6,458 nucleotides of DNA from Deltaproteobacteria bacterium. GTDB taxonomy: Bacteria; Desulfobacterota; Desulfobacteria; Desulfobacterales; SG8-13. Location of the stretch: positions 1 to 6,458 of the forward strand of contig DAOVBC010000138.1 of NCBI GenBank assembly GCA_030670715.1, written 5' to 3'. How positions within the stretch are numbered: the stretch's first letter is position 1; every line of letters starts with the position of its first letter. This document shows, piece after piece, positions 1 through 6,253 of this stretch. Both the position numbers and the translations under genes were made by a program. Below the pieces are notes generated by a model, which ran no database searches, was not told where the DNA came from, and was given only the letters and a program-made list of their open reading frames with translations.

Positions 1-1593
1 ATGAACCCAATATCCAATCACGAAGCCATCTGTCAGGCCATGATGAACCCTGCTTTTTATCCGCATGCGGTCAGACGTGTGGAACGCCGGGACACCCATA
101 TTTCAGCGGTGTTTCTGACAGGGCAGTGGGCCTACAAATTAAAAAAACCGGTCGATTTTGGATTCCTTGATTTTACTACCCGGTCTGCCCGCGGCAAATT
201 CTGCAGACGGGAAGTTCAACTGAACCGGCGCCTGAGCAGGAACATCTATATAGGGGTAAAAGAAATTTTCAGGGACGACCGGGGACGATGGTCAATGGAG
301 GGGAAGGGAAGAGCAGAAGACTACATCGTTCAGATGCGACAACTCCCGGACGAGGCCTGCCTTACAGAACTTCTGAAAAATAAGAAAATTCAGCATTCCC
401 ACATGATTCAATTGAGCGCTAAACTGGCCGACTTCTATAATCAAGGCGAACCGGATCCAGCCATTAGACGTTTCGGCCGCAAGGATGTCATTTCTTTCAA
501 CATGGAAGAAAACTTCCGGCAGCTGCAACCATTTCGAAGGAACTTCCCGAAGGATGATAAATGGGAGTTTATCTGCCAGGTCTGTCGTTCGTTTTTGAAA
601 AACCGGTATGCTCTCCTCGAGCATCGCTTGAAAACCGACCGTGTTCGCGACGGGCACGGTGATCTGCGCACCGACCACATATATTTTACCGACAACCTTC
701 AGATTATCGACTGCATCGAATTCAACGACCGTTTCCGGTACGGTGATGCGGCACTGGACCTGGCCTTTTTAAAAATGGATCTAGAAACCCGCGGATTTCC
801 TGAATGGAGCCGCGTCCTTCTTGCAGCATATGTCGAAAAAGCGGATGATCCCGGGCTGTATACGATCGTTGATTACTATGCAGCTTATCGATCAATTGTC
901 CGGCTCAAGGTTGTCTGTATGCAGCTTTTGGAGGCTGAAACCGGTAAATCCGAAAAGCTGAAATCTGAAGCCGCCGGCTACCTGGAACAGGCTTACCGAT
1001 ATGCCGTCCAATTCAGCAGACCAACTATCTGGATCCTCTGCGGCCTGCCGGCTACGGGTAAATCAACGCTGGCCTCACATCTTTCAGCGGATCTTTTTAT
1101 ACCGCTTTATCAATCTGACCTTCTGCGCAAGCAGGAAGGACCGGGCTCAAAACCGCAGGTCGTTCAGTACGGTAAAGGGGTATACAGCCAGGGAAAGCGT
1201 CGCCAGGTCTATGCCTTGCTGCTGGAGCGTGCGCATGAAACATTGAAAAGCGGCGGGTCGGTCATACTGGATGCCACCTTTGCCGATCAAAAATGGCGCG
1301 ATGAAGCCCGTCAACTCGCTGCGGATATGGACGCGAACATTATTTTTGCCGAATGCACCTGCAGGGAAAAAACAATCCGCAGAAGGCTCGAACAACGTGA
1401 GGAGCTGCCCGGTATATCCGACGCCCGAAAAGAGCATTTGTCGAAGATGAAGGCCGTCTATGTGTCCTTTAACGGGTATCAACCGGAATATCACCTCCAG
1501 GTCGATACGGACCGGCCGGTCCGCGAGGCATTCTATGGCCTTCTTTCAGCGGGTTATTACTGTCAGTGGTCTCAGGTGGAGGCGATGGTTTGA
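1..1593 (+). CDS. Bifunctional APH-like / P-loop kinase protein (COG2187-COG0645 type)
   Basis: A 530-residue cytoplasmic protein of two fused parts. Residues about 25-310 resemble an aminoglycoside phosphotransferase fold. They include the GQWAYKLKKPVDFGFLDF segment (41-58), the catalytic-loop-like HGDL (219-222) and the following IDCIEFNDRFRYGDAALDLAFL stretch (about 236-257), where acidic residues would bind metal. Residues about 340-520 form a P-loop kinase with Walker A GLPATGKST (348-356) and a strand VILDATF (421-427) typical of the Zeta-toxin/AAA_33 group. Members of this family are usually about 500 residues, so it appears complete. The ATG is the first base of the window, so any ribosome binding site is out of view. 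The substrate is unknown; despite the domain name there is no reason to call it antibiotic resistance. The universal stress gene follows after 68 bp on the same strand, probably co-transcribed. The mycobacterial homologue Rv2004c also sits next to a universal stress gene. Family assignment is firm, function is not. Confidence 0.9.
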   Translation: MNPISNHEAICQAMMNPAFYPHAVRRVERRDTHISAVFLTGQWAYKLKKPVDFGFLDFTTRSARGKFCRREVQLNRRLSRNIYIGVKEIFRDDRGRWSMEGKGRAEDYIVQMRQLPDEACLTELLKNKKIQHSHMIQLSAKLADFYNQGEPDPAIRRFGRKDVISFNMEENFRQLQPFRRNFPKDDKWEFICQVCRSFLKNRYALLEHRLKTDRVRDGHGDLRTDHIYFTDNLQIIDCIEFNDRFRYGDAALDLAFLKMDLETRGFPEWSRVLLAAYVEKADDPGLYTIVDYYAAYRSIVRLKVVCMQLLEAETGKSEKLKSEAAGYLEQAYRYAVQFSRPTIWILCGLPATGKSTLASHLSADLFIPLYQSDLLRKQEGPGSKPQVVQYGKGVYSQGKRRQVYALLLERAHETLKSGGSVILDATFADQKWRDEARQLAADMDANIIFAECTCREKTIRRRLEQREELPGISDARKEHLSKMKAVYVSFNGYQPEYHLQVDTDRPVREAFYGLLSAGYYCQWSQVEAMV

Positions 1594-1661
1594 TATGCCG
1601 GATTAAAAGCGTTTTGTTAATTCCAATCAGTTTGAAAGTGTAACTTTGGAAGGGAAGCGGT

Positions 1662-2570
1662 ATGATACGCAAAATCTTAGCTGCAACAGACAGGCTGACA
1701 AAGGCGGACCCGGCAGTGGCGTCGGCATTTAAACTTGCCATACACAACAAAGCCAAACTGTATATCCTGCATGTGCTGGAATCGGCGTACGAAGATGAAC
1801 GGTTGCGGGTAAAAGACTTTCGAACCGGGGAGGATATCGTCAGTAATGCACGGTATGAAGAGATGGTGGCGCAGGCCCTTTACAGTACATATACCCGGAT
1901 AATCCAATTTTACGATAATATTGAAATTCTGGTAACGCCGGGCTTTCCCTGGCGAGAAACAATCAAAAAGTCCCGTGAAACAGATACGGATCTGATTGTA
2001 CTCGGGCCCCACGCCGGAAGGGTCGCCTGGCGCGGGGTTATTCGAGTGAAGGGGAAAATAGGAAGTACCGCTGAAGGGGTGATCAAACATCAACCTTGTC
2101 CCATATGGATTGTGAATCAAACCATTTCAGCCGGTATGGTTCGCCTGAAGAACATCATGGTTGCTGTGGATTTTTCCAGCTCTTGCCGGCAGGCACTGGA
2201 TTTTGCCGTTAAAACAGCCGGAAAATTTGCATCCAAATTGTTTGTTTTTCATATGCACGGTGTCCCGCCGTCTCCGCGATACTCCCAGGACGGATACGAT
2301 CGGGATGTCCGCCGTCTGTCGCGAAGGCTCAAAGACTTCAGCGATGAGATGCCGGCGAGTATCGACCGCGAATACTGTGTTCGGGGCGGAGGCCATCCCC
2401 ACCTGGAAATCAGTAAATATGCCTTGAAAAAAAAGGTCGATTTAATTGTGATGGGTTCACATACCCGGGATGAAAATAAAAAGTGGTATGTCGGCAGTGC
2501 CGTAGAAAGAGTGAGCTATCGCGCGCATTGTCCGGTGGCCGTTCTGACAGATCCTCAAGAAATGGTTTAG
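1662..2570 (+). CDS. Universal stress protein with two UspA domains
   Basis: A 302-residue cytoplasmic protein with two Usp folds in tandem, about residues 1-152 and 162-297. Each opens with the usual strand (MIRKILAATD; LKNIMVAVDFS) and closes with a nucleotide-loop region and final strand (CPIWIVN; CPVAVLTD). In domain 2 the loop from G265 to G278-S279 has the spacing of the ATP-binding G-x2-G-x9-G(S/T) motif, but the second glycine is T268. In domain 1 the loop starting at G115 has alanine at the second position and is several residues longer before G134-S135. ATP binding is therefore possible but not assured. A good ribosome binding site, GGAAGGGA at 1648-1655, precedes the ATG. Tandem Usp proteins are generally linked to survival under starvation, hypoxia or energy stress; the exact role here is unknown. 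Probably in an operon with the preceding gene. No simple hairpin-plus-T-run terminator follows it. Confidence 0.92.
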   Translation: MIRKILAATDRLTKADPAVASAFKLAIHNKAKLYILHVLESAYEDERLRVKDFRTGEDIVSNARYEEMVAQALYSTYTRIIQFYDNIEILVTPGFPWRETIKKSRETDTDLIVLGPHAGRVAWRGVIRVKGKIGSTAEGVIKHQPCPIWIVNQTISAGMVRLKNIMVAVDFSSSCRQALDFAVKTAGKFASKLFVFHMHGVPPSPRYSQDGYDRDVRRLSRRLKDFSDEMPASIDREYCVRGGGHPHLEISKYALKKKVDLIVMGSHTRDENKKWYVGSAVERVSYRAHCPVAVLTDPQEMV

Positions 2571-2573
2571 CCG

Positions 2574-2690
2574 GTTGAGTCCGTTTTGTCAGTTGGGTCG
2601 GTTGGTCCGTTTGCCGGCCGTGAACCTAACTCGAAACTCGCAACCCAATAAACTCAACGAAGCCAACAAACACAATAAACTCAATAACCG
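2574..2690. repeat. Degenerate nonamer repeats arranged as an imperfect inverted repeat
   Basis: The left arm reads as about five units of roughly 9 bp: gttgagtcc, gttttgtca, gttgggtcg, gttggtcc, gtttgccgg (2574-2617). The right arm, read on the opposite strand, is a similar series of units of the type TTYRTTGRG. Nested pairing is visible: gttgagt (2574-2580) with actcaac (2652-2658), and ttgggt (2593-2598) with acccaa (2643-2648). A 12-bp direct repeat, caataaactcaa, lies at 2646-2657 and 2673-2684. The role is unknown; it could be an eroded expandable repeat or a weak transcript-end structure. Confidence 0.6.
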
Positions 2691-2707
2691 GGTGGACATT
2701 TATCAAC

Positions 2708-2725
2708 AGGAGGATTAGTATGTAA
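2708..2725 (+). promoter_or_regulatory. Orphan ribosome binding site with start-stop ATG-TAA
   Basis: AGGAGGA (2708-2714), then five bases, then ATG (2720-2722) followed directly by TAA (2723-2725). The spacing is ideal for translation initiation, yet nothing can be encoded. It may be the detached 5' end of a gene that was split when the downstream repeats and IS element arrived, a minimal start-stop translation unit, or chance. Confidence 0.4.
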
Positions 2726-2727
2726 CC

Positions 2728-2795
2728 GTTCAAGGGCTCACGGGTTCAAGGTTCAATGTTCAGGGTTCAAGGGTTTTGACCCTTCAACTTTGAAC
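2728..2795. repeat. GTTCAAG heptad tract with terminal fold-back
   Basis: Four units in perfect 7-bp register, gttcaag, gttcaat, gttcagg, gttcaag (2744-2771), with one more gttcaag at 2728-2734 that is out of register. The tract ends in a fold-back: gttcaa (2765-2770) can pair with ttgaac (2790-2795), enclosing aagggt (2769-2774) against accctt (2779-2784) as an alternative stem. Reverse-oriented copies, cttgaac, occur beyond the transposase at 4323-4329 and 4366-4372. The tract lies next to the probable left edge of the IS element. Confidence 0.6.
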
Positions 2796-2806
2796 TTTGG
2801 TAGTAT
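2776..2806 (+). promoter_or_regulatory. Weak candidate sigma70-type promoter for the transposase
   Basis: A -35-like TTGACC (2776-2781) and a -10-like TAGTAT (2801-2806) are separated by 19 bp, longer than optimal. Initiation about 7 bases after the -10 box would fall near 2813, exactly the foot of the leader hairpin. The -35 box lies in the repeat tract and the -10 box near the proposed element edge, so it could be a hybrid promoter made on insertion. This is a sequence match only. Confidence 0.3.
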
Positions 2807-2812
2807 GAAAAA

Positions 2813-2880
2813 CGGACGACCTTGGTGTATAAAAGTTACATCCCAAAACAATAACCTATACACCGAAAGGAGGTCGTCCG
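2813..2880 (+). promoter_or_regulatory. Leader hairpin burying the transposase ribosome binding site
   Basis: A perfect 10-bp stem pairs CGGACGACCT (2813-2822) with AGGTCGTCCG (2871-2880). It is continued by ggtgtata (2824-2831) with tatacacc (2857-2864), separated by an asymmetric bulge (one base against gaaagg). The loop is 25 nt. The ribosome binding site AGGAGG (2868-2873) lies partly in the bulge and partly in the stem, and the ATG begins immediately after the stem. In RNA this would be expected to restrain translation of the transposase. It could also be a DNA or RNA recognition structure of the element. Confidence 0.75.
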
Positions 2881-3924
2881 ATGAAAAACATAGCATATCT
2901 GGCCATGGATGTACACGCTCGCCACTGCACCCTGGGTGAGATGAGCGCTGACGGTACTTTCCGAGGCAATTGTGAATTTGATACCTCGGAGATAAACATT
3001 ATCGAAGCTTTGAAAACAGTTAAAGCCCATAAAAAATACCTGACTATCGAAGAAGGGTCGCTGACCTTTTGGACCGCTCAAGTGGCCAGCCCTTTCGTTA
3101 CTCAAGTGATCACATGTGACCCGGTAGAAAACGCATTGATATATAAAAGCCCTCAAAAAAGGGATAAAGTCGATACGCGTAAATTATGCCGCTTGCTACG
3201 CCTGGGTGAACTCAAACATGTTTACCAACCGCAGAGTGATCACCGCGCCATATTTAAGGCATCCGCACGGCATTACATCGACCTGCGCGATCAGCTAAAG
3301 ACCTTAAAGCAAAAAGTTAAGGCCATGTATCGTTATTGGGGCGTCATCGACTGCTTTACCGACTCGGTTTACAGCCCCAGGGGGCGTGACGTCTATCTTA
3401 AACGCCTAAAGCATTTACCGGTTCGCGACCAGATCAAGCGGCTTTATCACCTATTGGATAATGCCGCCGCCATGAAGCATGAGGCCAAAAACGCTATGAA
3501 ACGCCTGGGACGCAAATATACTGAAATCGGTGAATTTAAAAAAATTGCGGGTATCAGTGACATCAACGCTCATATTTTTGATGCCTTTATTCAAACGCCG
3601 CATCGTTTTGCCAACAGAAGCTGTCTTTATAAGTACTGCCGTTTATCGGTCACCGATAGAAGCAGTGACGGAAAACAACTTGGCTATAGACGCCTGGAAA
3701 AATCCGGCATCGGCGAATTGAAAGCCTTAAGCCATCGTGCCTTTATGGCCGCCATGAGAGGTGCTAATGACGTCAAACGCTTTTATTTAGCCTCTTTAGA
3801 ACGAACACACAATCAAGTGCATGCCAGACTTAACACACAACGCAAGATTCTGGCCACCATGTACAGCATCTGGAAGAAAGGAGATACTTATCAACCAGAA
3901 CTTTTTCTGGGTTCGCCAAATTAA
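2881..3924 (+). CDS. IS110-family transposase (bridge-RNA-guided DEDD recombinase type)
   Basis: A 347-residue protein with the two-part IS110 layout. The N-terminal RuvC-like DEDD domain (about 1-150) shows D10 in LAMDVHARH, an acidic pair E57/E58 in TIEEGS, and D95 and D98 in KRDKVDTRK, matching the family's D...E...DxxD pattern. A helical linker follows (about 120-215). The C-terminal Transposase_20-type domain (about 220-295) starts with KIAGISDINAHIFDAF, which replaces the common IPGIG motif, and continues through RFANRSCLYKYCRLS to RSSDGK, where S261 or S262 is the likely nucleophilic serine. The length is normal and no frameshift is seen, so it may be active. Known members cut and rejoin DNA guided by a bridge RNA from the element's non-coding end. 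The start is fixed by AGGAGG seven bases upstream of the ATG, inside a hairpin. No accessory gene accompanies it. Confidence 0.9.
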   Translation: MKNIAYLAMDVHARHCTLGEMSADGTFRGNCEFDTSEINIIEALKTVKAHKKYLTIEEGSLTFWTAQVASPFVTQVITCDPVENALIYKSPQKRDKVDTRKLCRLLRLGELKHVYQPQSDHRAIFKASARHYIDLRDQLKTLKQKVKAMYRYWGVIDCFTDSVYSPRGRDVYLKRLKHLPVRDQIKRLYHLLDNAAAMKHEAKNAMKRLGRKYTEIGEFKKIAGISDINAHIFDAFIQTPHRFANRSCLYKYCRLSVTDRSSDGKQLGYRRLEKSGIGELKALSHRAFMAAMRGANDVKRFYLASLERTHNQVHARLNTQRKILATMYSIWKKGDTYQPELFLGSPN

Positions 3925-4323
3925 GGGATTGACTGCATGATATTTTGCCCTTGATTGCTGGCTGAAGTGCGCAGCCCAGTCCGGCGGATCCGGGTTGCCG
4001 GGAAAGTCTCAATCGTAAGGTTCTAGCCGCCTTCTTTTGCTGGTAATGCTCAAACTTTGGATAGACCCCCGGCCTTTATACCCGATATGACCTTAGTCTT
4101 CCTATCTTGGCAGGAAAGACTCATTTATGTGAATGGAAAGAACAAGACCCGCACTGTCATGTTGATCCGGTCACCCGAATGGGAGGGCAAACTTCCAATG
4201 TTCAGCGGTCAGGTGATTTATCTAATTGTCAATCAGCACAACGGTCGTCCTGTAAAGCCAAAAAAAAGTTGGCTCTACAGCATAGATAAGCTACGTCTTG
4301 ACTTTACTTTTCTTATGTGAGCC
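3925..4323 (+). ncRNA. Structured 3' non-coding region; candidate bridge RNA
   Basis: About 400 bp without a credible gene, inside the probable IS110 element and downstream of its transposase. A compact three-way junction can form at 3953-4014: gattg (3953-3957) pairs with caatc (4010-4014) and encloses a hairpin ctggctg/cagcccag (3958-3964 with 3972-3979, one bulged c) and a hairpin ccggc/gccgg (3981-3985 with 3997-4001). Further hairpins are gtcttcct/aggaaagac (4096-4103 with 4112-4120, one bulge) and a two-part stem at 4250-4280 (ctgta/tacag, then gccaa/ttggc, A-rich loop). IS1111-type members carry their bridge RNA on this side. RNA identity, ends and guide loops are inferred only. Confidence 0.35.
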
Positions 4324-4381
4324 TTGAACTTTCGTTAATGACAACCAGAGTACTAGCCGCTGAATCTTGAACGGATATGGC
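4324..4381. other. Short spacer between the IS element and the radical SAM gene
   Basis: It holds TTGAACTTT (4324-4332), matching the left flank of the element, and reverse-oriented GTTCAAG units at 4323-4329 and 4366-4372. No convincing promoter was found, and only a weak GGAT-like ribosome site lies before the next ATG. Confidence 0.5.
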
Positions 4382-6253
4382 ATGAATGAAAACAAAAAGA
4401 ATTCCGTGGTGCTGGTGTCAGCGCCCTGGCCTTTGTACAATCGTCCATCTATTCAGCTGGCGGCGCTGAAAGCCTTTCTGCAAAACCGGCATCCCGATCT
4501 GAAAATTGCTGCATATCATATTTATTTAAAGGTGGCGGAATCTATCGGATACAACAATTATCAGGAAATTTCAGAGCGCACCTGGCTGGCGGAATCCGTT
4601 TATGCCGCATTGCTGTATCCCGAGCGCCGGAATTTAATTGAAAACTTTTTTTTTAGCAACGCAAAAGCCGGGTCCGACCTGCGGTCAATAGATTTTAAAA
4701 GCCTGGCAAAAAAAGTCGCAAAGGCAACCAACCAATTTATTGACGAAATAAACTGGAAACGGTTCGGTCTGGCGGGATTTAGCATCTGTCTGTGCCAGCT
4801 CACGGCCACCCTGTATTTTATCAACCGCATAAAGAAAAAATGCCCTGCACTGCCGGTGGTTGTCGGCGGTTCGATGTTTGCCGGAGATGGGATCTTCAAT
4901 TTGCTGAAAACCTTTCCGCAAATCGACTTTGCCGTCAACGGGGAGGGCGAGCTTCCTTTAAGCCGACTGGTCGACTATTTGGGAAAATTCTCTGCACACC
5001 AGGAGACGCCATCAATCCCGGGGATTGTCATGCAACAATCAGGGCGGTGCAACGCTCCGATCACCCGCAGTCAGCTTGATGACTTACGCGGACTGCCGCT
5101 TCCGGATTACGATGACTACTTTAAGTTGCTGCAAACACTCAATCAGGAAAACACATTTTTTCCGACCCTACCGGCGGAAATATCCCGCGGTTGCTGGTGG
5201 CAGAGGCCAGCGGCCGGTAATAATTATTCCGGTTGTGCCTTTTGTAATCTGAATCTTCAGTGGAAGGGGTACCGCACTAAAAAAGCCGAGCAAGTGGTAA
5301 GAGAGGTTAAACAAATCACCGCAAGTTACCGGACGCTCTCGGTGGCATTCATGGATAATCTGATACCGCTTAAGGAATCAGAAGCGATTTTTGAACAGTT
5401 GTCCGGTTTGGACAAGGATTTACGCCTGTTCTGTGAAATTCGGGCTGTCACTTCCCGGCAACTGCTGGAGAAGATGAAATCGGCAGGTGTTAATAAACTG
5501 CAAATCGGCATCGAGGCCCTCAGCACCCGCCTGCTCGAAAGATTGAACAAAGGGACAAAGACCATCCAGAACCTGGAAGTTATGAAAAACTGCGAAGAAC
5601 TGGGCCTGGTCAACTCCTCGAACCTGATCATTCAATTTCCCGGCAGCAATTATGACGATGTTGAGGAAACCCTTCAAAATCTGGAATTCGCCCTGTGGTT
5701 CCGTCCCATGCGGGTGGTCAAGTTCTGGCTTGGAACCGGCAGCCCTGTCTGGAAGGATCCGAAAGCATTTGGAATCCAGACAGTATTTAACCATCCGAGC
5801 TGGTCGCGTTTGTTTCCGGTCGACGTGGTTAAACGGATGGATTTTATGATTAAGTCTTACAGGGGCGACCGGTTAGTGCAAAAAAAACTGTGGCGGCCGG
5901 TCAAGGCGAAGGTGAGATCCTGGGAAAAAATGTATGCCGAACTGCATCGAAATCCATTTTCTCCGCCTATCCTCAGTTATCGAGACGGTAAAGATTTCCT
6001 GATTATTTACCAGAGGCGCCTTCAGGCTGAAGCAATGACTCATCGGCTGGTTGGGGCCTCCCGGGAGATATATCTTTTCTGCCGGCAGCGGCGTAACCTG
6101 AAGTCCATAATGGAGCGGTTTCCGCGGTTCGGAGAGGATCGACTGGTTCCCTTTTTAAGAACAATGGTTGGGAAAAAACTGATGTATGAAGAAAACCATG
6201 AATACCTGAGCCTTGCTGTGTCGGTCAGGCCACGGTCCGGTTCTGCTGGCTGA
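4382..6253 (+). CDS. B12-type radical SAM protein, RiPP-maturation C-methyltransferase-like
   Basis: A 623-residue protein. Residues 1-200 resemble the cobalamin-binding N-terminal domain of RiPP-maturation radical SAM proteins: VVLVSAPWPLYNRPSIQLAALK (about 9-30), FSICLCQL (133-140), VVVGGSMFAG (159-168) and VNGEGE (185-190). The classical DxHxxG cobalamin motif is not seen. The radical SAM core (about 262-500) opens with EISRGCWW and holds C271, C285 and C288 as CX13CX2C, a wide spacing for the 4Fe-4S cluster. Later segments KLQIGIEALSTRLLERLNKGT (372-392) and FPGSNYDD (419-426) fit the SAM barrel. A C-terminal domain (about 535-615) includes the LMYEENHEYLSLAVS segment. ATG at 4382 is preferred to the TTG at 4367, though its ribosome binding site is weak. 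No precursor peptide, protease or exporter is visible nearby. Radical SAM identity is firm; methyltransferase role and substrate are inferred. Confidence 0.85.
   Translation: MNENKKNSVVLVSAPWPLYNRPSIQLAALKAFLQNRHPDLKIAAYHIYLKVAESIGYNNYQEISERTWLAESVYAALLYPERRNLIENFFFSNAKAGSDLRSIDFKSLAKKVAKATNQFIDEINWKRFGLAGFSICLCQLTATLYFINRIKKKCPALPVVVGGSMFAGDGIFNLLKTFPQIDFAVNGEGELPLSRLVDYLGKFSAHQETPSIPGIVMQQSGRCNAPITRSQLDDLRGLPLPDYDDYFKLLQTLNQENTFFPTLPAEISRGCWWQRPAAGNNYSGCAFCNLNLQWKGYRTKKAEQVVREVKQITASYRTLSVAFMDNLIPLKESEAIFEQLSGLDKDLRLFCEIRAVTSRQLLEKMKSAGVNKLQIGIEALSTRLLERLNKGTKTIQNLEVMKNCEELGLVNSSNLIIQFPGSNYDDVEETLQNLEFALWFRPMRVVKFWLGTGSPVWKDPKAFGIQTVFNHPSWSRLFPVDVVKRMDFMIKSYRGDRLVQKKLWRPVKAKVRSWEKMYAELHRNPFSPPILSYRDGKDFLIIYQRRLQAEAMTHRLVGASREIYLFCRQRRNLKSIMERFPRFGEDRLVPFLRTMVGKKLMYEENHEYLSLAVSVRPRSGSAG

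Larger units (their letters stand above)
2571..2727. other. Non-coding tract after the stress operon
   Basis: No credible gene is seen here. The stretch holds the folded nonamer tract (2574-2690) and then an isolated ribosome binding site with a start codon followed at once by a stop (2708-2725). No T-run terminator and no clear promoter were recognised. The composition is strand-skewed: G/T-rich in 2574-2617 and A/C-rich in 2622-2690, as expected for two arms of an imperfect inverted repeat. Confidence 0.6.
2801..4323 (+). mobile_element. IS110-family insertion sequence (ends approximate)
   Basis: The element is defined by a full-length IS110-type transposase (2881-3924). The ends are inferred, not seen directly. 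A 9-bp direct repeat, TTGAACTTT, lies at 2790-2798 and 4324-4332, and the sequence between would be about 1.5 kb, a normal IS110 size. An 8-bp inverted pair, ggacgacc (2814-2821) and ggtcgtcc (4243-4250), lies inside these limits. The non-coding part is short on the left (about 80 bp) and long on the right (about 400 bp), the layout typical of the IS1111 subgroup. IS110 elements usually lack terminal inverted repeats and target duplications, so alignment to other copies is needed to fix the ends. Confidence 0.6.

Noticed and set aside
292..695. Minus-strand open frames inside the first gene
   Set aside because: They lie wholly within a strongly supported coding region and have no domain signal; they are shadows of the real frame.
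1..1593. Aminoglycoside resistance gene
   Set aside because: Only the fold is shared with aminoglycoside phosphotransferases; the fusion to a P-loop kinase and the stress-gene neighbour mark a different family.
2793..4060. AACTTTGG shared by the left flank of the element (2793-2800) and the 3' non-coding region (4053-4060) as a target-guide match
   Set aside because: The same octamer also occurs at 1642-1649 before the usp gene, so it is not specific. A match of this length in several hundred bases is close to chance.
4107..4289. A 60-codon open frame (Cys/Gln-rich product) in the same region
   Set aside because: It starts with TTG inside a hairpin loop, has no ribosome binding site and no family resemblance. 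It was considered as a RiPP precursor and dropped for lack of a leader-like pattern or an ordinary start.
4057..4320. An 87-codon open frame after the transposase, starting with TTG
   Set aside because: It has no ribosome binding site and no recognised domain, and it overlaps a second open frame and several hairpins. It is better explained as part of the element's non-coding end.
4023..4360. ctagccgc at 4023-4030 and 4353-4360 as a guide-target pair or element boundary
   Set aside because: It is a single 8-bp direct match without supporting structure; the right-hand guide of known bridge RNAs would be expected in the complementary sense.
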